Part shown: positions 32,976 to 42,284 of the stretch, in pieces
How the letters are laid out: every line of letters begins with the position of its first letter
Position numbering within the stretch: position 1 is the stretch's first letter
From: JBPOIC01 sp052034865
Lineage (GTDB): Bacteria; UBA10199; JADFYH01
Length of the DNA: 64,000 nucleotides
Direction: 5' to 3'
Assembly: GCA_052034865.1 (NCBI GenBank)
Contig: JBPOIC010000009.1
Location: forward strand, 1 to 64,000
Notes under the pieces: model-generated
The model's input: only the letters and a program-made list of their open reading frames with translations
Told to the model about the DNA's origin: nothing
Database searches by the model: none
Made by a program: the position numbers and the translations under genes

Positions 32976-34460
32976 ATGGGATCCTGGTTCCAACAATTAA
33001 AAGAAATGATCGAGAGCCTTTCTTTGGCGAGAAAGATCTCGATTCTTGTGCTGCTGTTTCTCTCCGTTTCAGCAATTGGCTATTTGGCCACCCTTTCAGG
33101 CAAGGTGGCTTATGAGCCTTTGTTTACCAATCTGAACTCTGAAGACATGGGATCGATCATCAGCAGGCTGGATAAACAGGGAACTGCTTACCGAGTCGAT
33201 CAAATCCAGCGCACAGTTCTGGTGCCGGCAACCGATGTATTAAAAATCAGGATCAAAATGGCAGAAGAAGGCCTGCCCCGATTTGGTGGCGTGGGTTTTG
33301 AAATTTTTGACAAAAACAGTTTTGGAAAATCTGAATTTGAACAGCGGGTGAGTTTTCAGCGGGCTCTCGAAGGAGAACTCACGCGTACCATTCTCAGCTT
33401 AAGAGAAATTGAAAAAGCCAGGGTCCACCTGGTGCTGCCGGAAAAATCCGTTTTTTCAGAAAGCCAGCAACCCGCGCGGGCGTCCGTGATTTTAAAGCTG
33501 GGACGAAATGGTGTTTTGCCAGAATCAACAGTATCGGCAATCAGCCATCTGGTCTCAAGCGCCGTGGAAGGCCTCGACCCGAATCACATCACCATTGTGG
33601 ATAGCGAAGGCCATTTGTTGAGCTCCGGTGAGGGGGACCCTTCTTTGGTTGCGGGAGGACAGGCCCTGAATCAGAAAATCCAGATAGAAAAATCCCTCGA
33701 AAACCGGATTGTCGAGTTGCTCACACCCATAGTCGGTATGGGAAAAGTCATTACCCAGGTGAGTGCCGATATTGATTTTACGCGATCTGAAACAACCGAA
33801 GAAATTTTCGATCCCACCAAAACTGCTGTTGCGCAGGAATCCAAGACCAAAGCCAAAAAATCAGAAGGAAGTGCCGGAGGAGAAAATGCGGCTGCGGCAG
33901 GGGTGTCATCCAACGATAGTGAAGACACCGAGCAGACGCGCTATGAAGTCAGTAAAACCACACGCAGACAGGTCAGCCCCATGGGAGCCGTCAAGGGACT
34001 GTCCATCGCCATACTGGTCGACGGGATCTATGAAGATAAGAATGGAAAGATGGAATATGCGCCCCGACCGGCAGAAGATCTGACGCGGATGGAAGAATTG
34101 GTCAAAAGTGCTGTTGGTTATTCCACTCAGCGTGGGGATCAGATCAAGATTACCAATCTTGCCTTTCAGTCTCCTGAAAACCAGCTCAGGAGTGAAGAAG
34201 CCTGGTACATGAAAAAATCTACCTATGCCTTTATCACTGCAGTTGTTGCAAATGTACTGATCGTTTTGGTGATTGCGCTGATCTTCATCTTTGTCATCAG
34301 GCCACTGATGGCCAGCTGGAATGGAGTCCGCCAGAAACGTCTATCGGGTCCGAGAAGTGCAGGAGCTCTCGATAGTGGACAGGCGCCTATGGAAATTGGG
34401 GAGCTGGTAAAAATTAATCCGGAAGCCGCAGCGGCGGCGATTCGAAAGTGGCTGGAATAA
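32976..34460 (+). CDS. fliF: Flagellar MS-ring protein FliF
   Basis: Inner-membrane ring, base of rod and export gate. 494 aa, a little shorter than the usual 530-570. Membrane helix 1 at about 20-45 (ISILVLLFLSVSAIGYLATL), then the ring-building motifs YEPLFTNLNSEDMGSIISRL, EGLPRFGGVGFEIFDKNSFG and ARVHLVLPEKSVFSES. The middle contains an Ala/Lys-rich loop (about 285-310). Helix 2 (YAFITAVVANVLIVLVIALI) is near residue 420. The C-terminal tail ending INPEAAAAAIRKWLE binds FliG. It begins 2 bp after fliE. Confidence 0.96.
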   Translation: MGSWFQQLKEMIESLSLARKISILVLLFLSVSAIGYLATLSGKVAYEPLFTNLNSEDMGSIISRLDKQGTAYRVDQIQRTVLVPATDVLKIRIKMAEEGLPRFGGVGFEIFDKNSFGKSEFEQRVSFQRALEGELTRTILSLREIEKARVHLVLPEKSVFSESQQPARASVILKLGRNGVLPESTVSAISHLVSSAVEGLDPNHITIVDSEGHLLSSGEGDPSLVAGGQALNQKIQIEKSLENRIVELLTPIVGMGKVITQVSADIDFTRSETTEEIFDPTKTAVAQESKTKAKKSEGSAGGENAAAAGVSSNDSEDTEQTRYEVSKTTRRQVSPMGAVKGLSIAILVDGIYEDKNGKMEYAPRPAEDLTRMEELVKSAVGYSTQRGDQIKITNLAFQSPENQLRSEEAWYMKKSTYAFITAVVANVLIVLVIALIFIFVIRPLMASWNGVRQKRLSGPRSAGALDSGQAPMEIGELVKINPEAAAAAIRKWLE

Positions 34461-34475
34461 AAATCAAGGAGAAGT

Positions 34476-35567
34476 ATGCCTGCAGCACAGACAGCGCCCT
34501 CGGCGCTTAAAAATATCGAGAAGGCAGCCATGATCCTTTTATCACTGGATCAGCAGTCTGCCGGAGAGGTTCTTAATTTTCTGAAGGATGATGAGATTCA
34601 GAGGATAGGTTCCGCGCTATTGCATCTTCAGAAAGTTCCCACACAAAATCTAAGTACGGTACTCGAAGAATTTTCTGAAGGGTTTTCTTCTACACAAAAT
34701 CAAAAAGCAGATGGATCTCCTGCAGAACCAATGGATCTGAATGGTCGAAGCGTTGTTGAAAAAATTTTGCAGAACTCGCTTCCCACAGAACGTGGCAAAA
34801 GCATCTGGAAAGGAATTGGAGAGTTGTCGGAAGAAGCATCCGAAGATCAAAAGTTTGGCCTTAAAAAAATTCTCAAGTCCTTTGAGCCGATGGGGCTGCA
34901 TCACCTGATCAAGGATGAACATCCCCAGCTGATTGCAGTGGTACTAAGCATGGTGGTGCGCAGCAAGGTAAAACTCATTCTGGAAAAATTTGAAGAGCCC
35001 GTAAGGATTGAAATCTATTTGCGGATGGCACAGCTGGAGAAAATTTCATCACGAACGATCGAAGATCTGAAAGAATTTTTCCAGTCCAAATTGCAATCGG
35101 GCGCTGAAGCCCCTGTTGTAGAGGAGGCGGGTCAGGCAGAAGATGTGGAACTTGCCGGAATTGATGAAACTGTCCTGGTACTTAAAACCATTCCTCGAGC
35201 AGATTCTACCCGCATCATCGAAGATATCGCAAAGATCAGTCCTGAGCTTGCTCAGGAAATTGAGAAAAGAATGTTTACCATGGAAGATCTTGAACGTGCC
35301 GATGATGCAGGTATTCGTGAGCTTCTTAGATCCGTACGTCAGGAAGATCTTAAAATTGCATTAAAGAATGTGTCGGAAAATTTACAGACCAAATTTTTAA
35401 AAAACATGTCCGAGCGCGCATCTCTCATTCTGAAGGAAGATATGGAGGCTATGGCGCCTGTCAAAGTGGAAGAAGTGGAAGCCGCTCAGAACAATATCCT
35501 TCAGGCAGCGAAAGATCTGATCAAGGAAGATAAACTGAAACTCGCAGAACTGACGGATGAAGAATAA
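34476..35567 (+). CDS. fliG: Flagellar rotor switch protein FliG (divergent)
   Basis: Rotor component that receives torque from MotA. 363 aa, slightly long. The N-domain LKNIEKAAMILLSLDQQSAG, the middle domain with IKDEHPQLIAVVLSMVVRSK (EHPQ motif, though the usual lp...AA.vL becomes MVVRSKVKLIL) and a C-domain with RMFTMEDLERADDAGIRELL and SVRQEDLKIALKNVSE, which carry the charged torque helix. A Glu-rich linker lies around residue 215. Sequence drift is higher than in the neighbouring fli genes, but order and key motifs make the call safe. AAGGAGA lies 6 nt before the ATG. Confidence 0.93.
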   Translation: MPAAQTAPSALKNIEKAAMILLSLDQQSAGEVLNFLKDDEIQRIGSALLHLQKVPTQNLSTVLEEFSEGFSSTQNQKADGSPAEPMDLNGRSVVEKILQNSLPTERGKSIWKGIGELSEEASEDQKFGLKKILKSFEPMGLHHLIKDEHPQLIAVVLSMVVRSKVKLILEKFEEPVRIEIYLRMAQLEKISSRTIEDLKEFFQSKLQSGAEAPVVEEAGQAEDVELAGIDETVLVLKTIPRADSTRIIEDIAKISPELAQEIEKRMFTMEDLERADDAGIRELLRSVRQEDLKIALKNVSENLQTKFLKNMSERASLILKEDMEAMAPVKVEEVEAAQNNILQAAKDLIKEDKLKLAELTDEE

Positions 35568-35579
35568 GGACAACGAATC

Positions 35580-36287
35580 ATGCCTTCTTTTCAGGAAACA
35601 GCGATGACCCCCGCACGGCCTCTCAAACAGGGATTGAAGGCCACCTATCAGGGAATGGATCTGCGCGCCCTGGTTGCCGTTCGGGAAACCCCTCCCGTTT
35701 CAGAGAAGCCAGCGGAGATTTTACAGCAGGAAGAAGACCAGAAAAAAATCCAGGCATCTCTGGAAGAGCAGAAAAAAAACTTACTCGTTCTTCAGGAGGC
35801 GGTACTTCAGCTCAAGGAAGAAAATCAGAAATGGAAAGAAGATGCAGCCAAGGAAGTCACCGAAATCCTTTTTGTGATGGTGGGAGAAATTCTGAAAAGT
35901 GAGTTTTCAAAGAAAACCGAAAAGGTTCAGGAAGAAATTCGTAGCCTCATCGAAGAGACATCCCGGGAAGAAGGCCGAACCCTTTTGTTGAATCCTGAGG
36001 ATTACCAGGCTCTAGAGCAGGCAGGACACGAAAATTTTCTCAAATGGATTGCAGAGCTTCATGTCACGGTTCTGAAAGAAGCCACCGTGATGCGGGGAGC
36101 TTGCCGGATTCAGACCCCCACACGGCGATTTGAAGCCGATCCCTACAAAAGGGTGGATTGGATCAAAAACCGGATTTTTTCAAAAGTCGATTTTTCGGCT
36201 GTAGCAATGGATGAGGATTCCTATCGTCCCGAAACATTTAATAATCCCATTTCTGAGGATAACGTGCATGGCAATCCCGCTGTCTAA
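35580..36287 (+). CDS. fliH: Flagellar export ATPase regulator FliH
   Basis: Stator-like partner of the FliI ATPase. 235 aa. Residues about 45-110 are a strongly charged Gln/Glu/Lys coiled coil; the C-domain (about 110-205) has ILFVMVGEILKSEFSKKTEK, LLLNPEDYQALEQ and ATVMRGACRIQTPTRRFEAD, comparable to FliH/HrpE/V-ATPase E-type endings. Its place between fliG and fliI agrees. It overlaps fliI by 20 bp. A second in-frame ATG at 35604 is possible, but the first has AAGGACAA upstream. Confidence 0.88.
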   Translation: MPSFQETAMTPARPLKQGLKATYQGMDLRALVAVRETPPVSEKPAEILQQEEDQKKIQASLEEQKKNLLVLQEAVLQLKEENQKWKEDAAKEVTEILFVMVGEILKSEFSKKTEKVQEEIRSLIEETSREEGRTLLLNPEDYQALEQAGHENFLKWIAELHVTVLKEATVMRGACRIQTPTRRFEADPYKRVDWIKNRIFSKVDFSAVAMDEDSYRPETFNNPISEDNVHGNPAV

Positions 36288-37599
36288 AGAGGCGATCCGA
36301 ATTGCCTTACAGGAGTCTCCAAGAATTTTTGTTACAGGTCAGGTGACAAAAGTTCTGGGACTGATCATCGAAGGCAGCCTGCCTGGAATCCCGGTAGGAG
36401 CGATGTGCCGTATTCGCTCGCAGGATGGGCGAAGCTCGATTCCGGCAGAAGTTATCGGACTCAAGGGACACCATGTCGTTTTGATGCCGATCGGTACAAC
36501 AAATGGGATTCGAATTGGCGACGAGATTGAACCGATGAGTCCTGAAGCAACTGTAAGAGTGAGTGAGGATTTGCTGGGGAGAATTCTCGATGGCTGTGGA
36601 AATCCCATCGATGGTCGATTGAGTATTCTGGAAGGAGTGGAAAAACCTCTTTACAATTTTTCTTCTTCGCCAGTGACACGCAAGCTTGTGAATGAACCTT
36701 TGGGGCTCGGAGTAAGATCGATAGATGGTTTTATGACCTGCGGGATTGGCATGCGCATGATGATTATGGCGGGTTCTGGCGTAGGAAAAAGTACCCTGCT
36801 GGGAATGATTGCGCGCTCTACTCAGGCTGATATCAATGTGATCGGACTCATTGGCGAACGGGGTCGCGAGGTTCGCGAGTTCATCGACAAAAATCTGGGA
36901 GCAGAAGGTCTGAAACATTCAGTCCTGGTGATCGCTACTTCTGACAGCCCTGCGCTGGTCCGCATGCGTGCAGCTTTTGTGACCACAACCATTGCAGAGT
37001 ATTTTCGAGATCAGGGCTTAAAAGTACTGCTGATGATGGATTCCCTCACGCGGTTTGCCATGGCTTCGCGTGAAGTGGGTCTTGCACTCGGAGAACCTCC
37101 GACCGTGAAAGGGTACACGCCCTCTCTTTTCAGCGCCCTTCCAAGACTCCTCGAACGGGTGGGAACCACGGATGGAGCCGGAAGTATTACAGGCTTATAC
37201 ACTGTCCTGATGGAAGCGGATGATCTTCAGGATCCTGTGGTGGATACGGTTCGCTCGATTGTCGATGGACATATTGTTCTGAACCGCAAACTGGCCAATG
37301 AAGGTTTTTATCCTCCGATTGATGTTTTGCAGAGCCTGTCCCGTGTGATGTCTCATGTCGCCTCCCATGACCATCAAAAAACAATGCAGCAGCTCAGGCG
37401 CTATATGGCGCTCTATGAAGAGATGTCTGATTACATCAAGATGGGCCTCTATGCGCCAGGGAAGAACCCCGAGCTCGATATTGCTTTGCAGAAAATTGAA
37501 TCTATCAAGAAATTTCTACGTCAGGATGTTCACGAAAAAACTTCATATCCTGAAACTGTTGGCTGGATGTCCAAAATAGCCTGGGAGAAAAGCCTGTGA
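36268..37599 (+). CDS. fliI: Flagellum-specific export ATPase FliI
   Basis: Hexameric ATPase of flagellar protein export. 443 aa. MAGSGVGKSTLLGMIARST is the P-loop, GLIGERGREVREFIDKNLG follows, KVLLMMDSLTRFAMASREVG holds Walker B and the DSlTR motif, and EPPTVKGYTPSLFSALPRLL with ERVGTTDGAGSITGLYTVL are FliI signatures. The ATG at 36268 with GAGG 9 nt upstream gives MAIPLSKEA; an in-frame ATG at 36211 would run deep into fliH. The stop overlaps the fliJ GTG start. Confidence 0.96.
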   Translation: MAIPLSKEAIRIALQESPRIFVTGQVTKVLGLIIEGSLPGIPVGAMCRIRSQDGRSSIPAEVIGLKGHHVVLMPIGTTNGIRIGDEIEPMSPEATVRVSEDLLGRILDGCGNPIDGRLSILEGVEKPLYNFSSSPVTRKLVNEPLGLGVRSIDGFMTCGIGMRMMIMAGSGVGKSTLLGMIARSTQADINVIGLIGERGREVREFIDKNLGAEGLKHSVLVIATSDSPALVRMRAAFVTTTIAEYFRDQGLKVLLMMDSLTRFAMASREVGLALGEPPTVKGYTPSLFSALPRLLERVGTTDGAGSITGLYTVLMEADDLQDPVVDTVRSIVDGHIVLNRKLANEGFYPPIDVLQSLSRVMSHVASHDHQKTMQQLRRYMALYEEMSDYIKMGLYAPGKNPELDIALQKIESIKKFLRQDVHEKTSYPETVGWMSKIAWEKSL

Positions 37600-38051
37600 A
37601 AAAATTCAGATTTCGACTGGAGGCCCTCTATCGCTTTCGTCGTGAGATGGAGCGCCAAGCCCTTCAGGAACTTGAAGGCGTAAAAATGGAGGAGCTTAAG
37701 TTGAGAGAAACCCTGCTTCAGTTGCAGGGTGAACAGCGGGAGTGGTCGGATGCCTACAACAGCTCGGCATCGAGTAATAAGAAAGACTGGATATTGTGGA
37801 TCGAAAAATACCTGGTTGATCTTGAAAAAAAACACGCCGCTCTCGAGCAAGAGCTTGTAAAAGTGCGAGAGCGTTTGAGGGTTGTCTTGAAAAAAGTCGA
37901 AGAGAGTTATCGCTCACGCAGGCAAGTCGAAATCATGAAAGAAAAAGAGTTCACGCTGTTTTGTGAGATGATTCGGAAAAAAGAGCAGAATGATTCTGCC
38001 GAGCTTGGCCTGTTGAGATTTACCAATGTTTCCGGAATTTCGACACAATGA
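37596..38051 (+). CDS. fliJ: Flagellar export protein FliJ
   Basis: Central stalk-like coiled coil of the export ATPase complex. 151 aa, typical. It opens KKFRFRLEALYRFRREMERQ, the FliJ pattern (f.fRLe.vL..R...e...), and stays helical and charged to about residue 135. The start is GTG, overlapping the fliI stop as GTGA; coupling explains the absence of a good RBS. The position between fliI and the MotE-like gene agrees. Confidence 0.9.
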   Translation: MKKFRFRLEALYRFRREMERQALQELEGVKMEELKLRETLLQLQGEQREWSDAYNSSASSNKKDWILWIEKYLVDLEKKHAALEQELVKVRERLRVVLKKVEESYRSRRQVEIMKEKEFTLFCEMIRKKEQNDSAELGLLRFTNVSGISTQ

Positions 38052-38746
38052 CAAAAAAAGAGAAAGCAGGTTCAGGAGCACTCCTGAAAACTCTGAAGCC
38101 TATTAATGATGTTCCAGTTCAGAATATGAAACACGGGAAAACCATCCAGATAATTGGCCTGCTTTTTACCCTCGCCCTGACTGCAAGGACAGCCTTTACG
38201 GAGCCTGCTGCCGAATCTTTACCGCAGGCAGTCAATGCCTCTGCAGAGTCCCAAAATGAGGGGCTTGCCGAATCAAAGCCCATACGACACATCTCTGCGG
38301 ATCTTCAGTTTTTATATGAGACTACTCAAAACGATCCATTAAAAACGGATTTGGTGATCGATGAGCAGTACCCCTGGATTGATTTAAAGCGCGAGATTGA
38401 AAGAAGACGACGCGAGGGGAAAACACGTGAAAGTCTTCAGGATCTTCAAAGAGGGCTGGATGAGAAAATAAAGCAGATGGCTCAGGTTGAGGAAACCTTA
38501 TCCAAAAAGATTAAGAAAAATACCCAGACCAACGAAAACTTTCTTTATCTGGTTAAGCTTTACGAATCCATGAGCCCCGAAAAGGTATCGGAGCTTTTAA
38601 GGCAGATGCCTCTACAGGTTTCTGTCGAGATTCTTAAAAAGATGAATATGAAAAAATCAAGTCAGGTGCTGGCTGTAATGGAAGAAAAAATGGCCGGTGA
38701 GATGAGCCGTCGGCTGATGCAACCTGAAGCGGTTAACAAAAACTGA
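38048..38746 (+). CDS. MotE-like periplasmic protein (MgtE-N-type domain)
   Basis: 232 aa. A membrane or signal helix lies at about 33-50 (IQIIGLLFTLALTARTAF), followed by a linker, a coiled coil (about 115-165) and a C-terminal YESMSPEKVSELLRQMPLQV with LKKMNMKKSSQVLAVMEEKM, the repeat pattern of the MgtE N-domain that recurs in MotE-family flagellar proteins. Proteins of this kind occupy the fliJ-fliK gap in many clusters and are thought to help stator proteins fold or settle. It overlaps fliJ by 4 bp. Confidence 0.8.
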   Translation: MTKKEKAGSGALLKTLKPINDVPVQNMKHGKTIQIIGLLFTLALTARTAFTEPAAESLPQAVNASAESQNEGLAESKPIRHISADLQFLYETTQNDPLKTDLVIDEQYPWIDLKREIERRRREGKTRESLQDLQRGLDEKIKQMAQVEETLSKKIKKNTQTNENFLYLVKLYESMSPEKVSELLRQMPLQVSVEILKKMNMKKSSQVLAVMEEKMAGEMSRRLMQPEAVNKN

Positions 38747-38758
38747 CAGGAGGATAAT

Positions 38759-40183
38759 ATGGCTTTGGAAACGACCCAGGTACGTTCAAATGCAGCAGAT
38801 TTTTTAAAATCAACTCCTGTGGATCAGGAGTTCAGGATGCGTGCAGGAAATAAACACGATGATTTTGATCAGATGGTTCAGTCTCATCTGAAATCACGCC
38901 CATCTTCCTCTTCTGAAAAATCGGAAAAGGCGTCCCGAACAACACAACCTCAAAGAAGAGAAAAAACAGAGAACACAGATAAAAATGAAGCAACCCGGGA
39001 AAGTAAAAAAAAGGAAGAAGTGTCAGAGGATGAAAAAAGGGAATTGTCCGAAGATGAAAAAAATGAAGTGTCTGATTCTGAGCGCAAGACCGAAGCCCGG
39101 AGAGAAGAAGAAAAGCCGGAGGAGGCTGACGCTTCTGCCGATCTGAATGAATCCGAAAATTCGAATCAGACATCCCTCAAATCCTTGCGCTTGACTCCTG
39201 AGCAATTCCAAATCGAGATTTCCGCATTGGAAATAAAATCAGTTTCGCCCTCTTTCCAGGACCTGGAGCTGCCATCAGATAGCAATAAACTCCTAGAACT
39301 TACTGACCAGGAAATTGGGATCGAGAGCCCCAAGCATGAACGCTTTTTCCGAATGGACAGCAAAGATGATAAACCAAGCCAAATCTCTTCTTCGGAGATT
39401 TTTGCGAACTCTTCCGAGATATCAAACCTACACACACAAACCCCAGACACTATTCAGCAAAAAACCTCCGCTTTGACAGATCTGATACAGAAGACAGATG
39501 GAAAACAGGTATTGGATCCAGTCCGACCCTGGAATCTGCAGGAGGGCACGGCATTCCAGTCTAATAAAAATTCTCTTGAAGAACTTCATCTTTCATTTCC
39601 TGGAAGAGGGATGGAAAAACGACGGGCTGGGCTCAATGAAATTCCGACTCTGCCTAGTACTTTCAACCCAAGAGCGGAAGGGCTTCAGGGCGCTCAAAAA
39701 GAGAGTCTTGGAATTTCCCGTTCCAGTGAATCCGGATGGACTGCATTGACCGCTGATCAGATTCAAAGCCTGAATCAGCAGGTGTTGGAAGGACTTCAAA
39801 GTCTTAAAACAAAAGATGGATCTGTGGTGGAGATTCAGCTCAGTCCTCCCGAGTGGGGACGAATTCATGTTCAGCTTTCGATGGGAAAAGAAGACGTCAA
39901 GCTTTCGATGATGGTGGAAAATGAAGCTGTGAAAAAAAATCTGGAGCAATCCGCTTCGGAGATCAAACACATTCTTTCCCAGCAGGGTCTTGGTGGAGCT
40001 CAGGTTCATGTCGGTCTCAATCAAAACCCCACACGTGATTCAGGTTCTCAGGATCGGGAAGAGAGAGAAAACTCGGATCGGTTGGCTCGTGTTGCAGCGT
40101 CTTCAAGAAAACAGGCTCCCGCAGTCGATCCACGCTCGAGATGGCAGGACTGGCGCTCTTCGGTGGTCGATCGGCGCATTTAA
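38759..40183 (+). CDS. fliK: Flagellar hook-length control protein FliK
   Basis: Molecular ruler that switches export from hook to filament proteins. 474 aa. The N-terminal two thirds are polar and mostly disordered, with a very charged Glu/Lys stretch at about 45-135. The C-domain (about 345-435) has VVEIQLSPPEWGRIHVQLSM, the conserved L.LdPpeLG.i.v.l, then VENEAVKKNLEQSASEIKHI and LSQQGLGGAQVHV. The RBS AGGAGG lies 6 nt upstream. It is followed by flgD and flgE, as expected. Confidence 0.92.
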   Translation: MALETTQVRSNAADFLKSTPVDQEFRMRAGNKHDDFDQMVQSHLKSRPSSSSEKSEKASRTTQPQRREKTENTDKNEATRESKKKEEVSEDEKRELSEDEKNEVSDSERKTEARREEEKPEEADASADLNESENSNQTSLKSLRLTPEQFQIEISALEIKSVSPSFQDLELPSDSNKLLELTDQEIGIESPKHERFFRMDSKDDKPSQISSSEIFANSSEISNLHTQTPDTIQQKTSALTDLIQKTDGKQVLDPVRPWNLQEGTAFQSNKNSLEELHLSFPGRGMEKRRAGLNEIPTLPSTFNPRAEGLQGAQKESLGISRSSESGWTALTADQIQSLNQQVLEGLQSLKTKDGSVVEIQLSPPEWGRIHVQLSMGKEDVKLSMMVENEAVKKNLEQSASEIKHILSQQGLGGAQVHVGLNQNPTRDSGSQDREERENSDRLARVAASSRKQAPAVDPRSRWQDWRSSVVDRRI

Positions 40184-40245
40184 AAGCCCGTGAAACACAT
40201 TCGAACCGTGTGGATGTGATCTTTCATCCAGAAAGTGAGGAAAAG

Positions 40246-40911
40246 ATGATTGCAGATGGAATAAATTATACAGCCTCGTCCGCAACCTCTAGTGCGGGCA
40301 AAACAAAAGATGCTTCGGGTACAACGAAGGATCAGTTTCTTCAGATCCTTCTGACTCAGCTAAAAAATCAGGATCCTCTTCAGCCGCCAGATCCAACGCA
40401 GTTCACTCAACAGTTAACCCAGTATGGGCAGCTCGAGCAGTTATTTAAGCTTAATGACAGTTTTGCTTCCCTGGCCCAATCCCAGAAATCGATTGAGCGC
40501 TCCCAGGCCCTGTCAATGGTCAACCACACCGTGTCAGCCAAAAGTGATGAAATAGAGATTCAGAATGGACAGGTTCCTTATGTCGGAATCTCAGTGGCAT
40601 CTCCGGCAGAGACTGTTCAGCTGGAGATTGTCGATTCTCTGGGTCGTGTGGTGCGCAAAGCCGAATTCTCCCATGTCAATCCTGGTACAACCTACTATGG
40701 ATTTGATGGCAAAGATGATCTGGGACAGAATCTGTCCGAAGGGATTTACCGCGTGCGATTGAAAGCCTTCAGCCCGGATCATACGCCAATATCCATAGAA
40801 CCGGTCACGCAGGGTATTGTGTCAGGAGTGGACTTCTCGAGCGGATCGCCCATGATTGAAATGGGGCATCGTCTGATCTCAATGGATGAGATCCTGTCTG
40901 TGGATGCTTAA
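40246..40911 (+). CDS. flgD: Hook-capping (scaffold) protein FlgD
   Basis: Cap that guides hook assembly. 221 aa from the ATG at 40246, which has GAGG 5 nt upstream; an in-frame ATG at 40141 would lie inside fliK. The N-domain TTKDQFLQILLTQLKNQDPL is the FlgD signature (d.FLkLLvaQLknQDPl.P.d...F..QlaQfs.lEq). The C-domain has VQLEIVDSLGRVVRKAEF and GFDGKDDLGQNLSEGIYRVR, the FlgD Ig-like fold with W/F-DGkd..G..l..G.Y. Confidence 0.95.
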   Translation: MIADGINYTASSATSSAGKTKDASGTTKDQFLQILLTQLKNQDPLQPPDPTQFTQQLTQYGQLEQLFKLNDSFASLAQSQKSIERSQALSMVNHTVSAKSDEIEIQNGQVPYVGISVASPAETVQLEIVDSLGRVVRKAEFSHVNPGTTYYGFDGKDDLGQNLSEGIYRVRLKAFSPDHTPISIEPVTQGIVSGVDFSSGSPMIEMGHRLISMDEILSVDA

Positions 40912-40942
40912 GGAAATTCATTAAAAATAAGGAGGGAGATTT

Positions 40943-42208
40943 ATGGGTATTTTTAACGCTCTTTTCGCTGGAGTTAACGGTATCAACTCAAACGGTAACG
41001 CAATTTCAACTTTGGGTGATAACATCGCAAACGTGAATACGATTGGTTTTAAGGCGTCGCGTGCCTCTTTTGAAGATATCCTGGCAGGAAGTGAAGCAAA
41101 CATTGGATTGGGATCCCGCATTTCGAGCGTTTCTCCTCAATTCAGTCAGGGCGGATTCGAATCTTCCAGTTCTGTCACAGATCTGGCGATTGATGGTCAG
41201 GGATTCTTTGTTGTGAAAAATACGGATGGATCTACTTTCTACTCCCGCTCAGGACAATTTATCATTGATAAAGATGGTTACCTGATTAACGCATCTAACC
41301 AGCGTCTCCAGGGTTTTACCGTCGACGTCAACCATTCGATTACTTCAAACATTGACGATATCCAGATTTCTACGGCTCCCGTTCCTCCACAGCCGAGCGA
41401 TAGCATTACAATGTCGATGAATCTGGATTCTAACGACACATCTCCCGCGGCCTTCAGCTTGACTGATCCGAACGGGACTTCCAATTTCTCCTCCGGTGTT
41501 ACTGTTTATGACTCGCTCGGAAACAGTCATCTGGTTTCGCTTTTCTTCAGGAAGAGTGCGGCGAACAGCTGGGAATGGTTTGCATTGGTTGATGGAGGTG
41601 AGATTACCGGTGGTACTGCAGGTGTCTATGAGCAGGAAGCAAATGGAACCATAACATTTGATACCCAAGGGGCTTTGGTCTCTGCGACAACAACTGCCAG
41701 TGACTTTGATTTTGTTGGTGCGGCTCAAACCCAGGCGATTAATTTTGATTTCGGTACAGGAACGGGTGCTGGTGGAACGGGTCTAGATGGAGTGACTCAA
41801 TTCGGAAGTAATTCGGCTCTCTCGAATATTACCCAGGATGGTTATGCTTCGGGATCTCTCAAGAGCATCGATATCTCTCAAAATGGAATCATTACCGGAA
41901 ACTATACGAACGGTACTACACAGAATATTGCCCAAGTGGTTCTGGCCTCTTTCCACAACGAGGAAGCCCTGGTGCGTGTCGGTAACAACAACTATCGTGA
42001 AACGCTCGATTCCGGAAGTGCCATTATCTCAGCTCCAGCCGGCGCGGGAAAAGGGAGTCTGGTTTCTCATACCCTCGAGCAATCCAATGTTGACTTGGCC
42101 AATGAGCTCATTCGCATGGTTATTATTCAGAGAGGTTTTCAGGCCAACTCGAGAACAATTACGACAATCAATGATATGCTCGCTCAGCTCGTGAATCTGG
42201 GACAATAA
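40943..42208 (+). CDS. flgE: Flagellar hook protein FlgE
   Basis: Hook subunit. 421 aa, usual length. GVNGINSNGNAISTLGDNIA with NVNTIGFKASRASFEDIL is the hook form of the axial signature. DLAIDGQGFFVVKNTDGSTF and YSRSGQFIIDKDGYLINAS are D1 motifs; SLGNSHLVSLFFRKSAANSW is the FlgE middle domain; the C-terminus EQSNVDLANELIRMVIIQRG ends the axial fold. The RBS AAGGAGGGAG lies 6 nt upstream. The symbol flgE is preferred over flgG-like names because flgD precedes it and the D2 insertion is present. Confidence 0.96.
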   Translation: MGIFNALFAGVNGINSNGNAISTLGDNIANVNTIGFKASRASFEDILAGSEANIGLGSRISSVSPQFSQGGFESSSSVTDLAIDGQGFFVVKNTDGSTFYSRSGQFIIDKDGYLINASNQRLQGFTVDVNHSITSNIDDIQISTAPVPPQPSDSITMSMNLDSNDTSPAAFSLTDPNGTSNFSSGVTVYDSLGNSHLVSLFFRKSAANSWEWFALVDGGEITGGTAGVYEQEANGTITFDTQGALVSATTTASDFDFVGAAQTQAINFDFGTGTGAGGTGLDGVTQFGSNSALSNITQDGYASGSLKSIDISQNGIITGNYTNGTTQNIAQVVLASFHNEEALVRVGNNNYRETLDSGSAIISAPAGAGKGSLVSHTLEQSNVDLANELIRMVIIQRGFQANSRTITTINDMLAQLVNLGQ

Positions 42209-42284
42209 CTTCGTTTCATTTTCCGATCCTGTACGCTTCGATTTTCAGGGTCGGTAAATGGAGCTGATTTCAAGGAGATTTCCC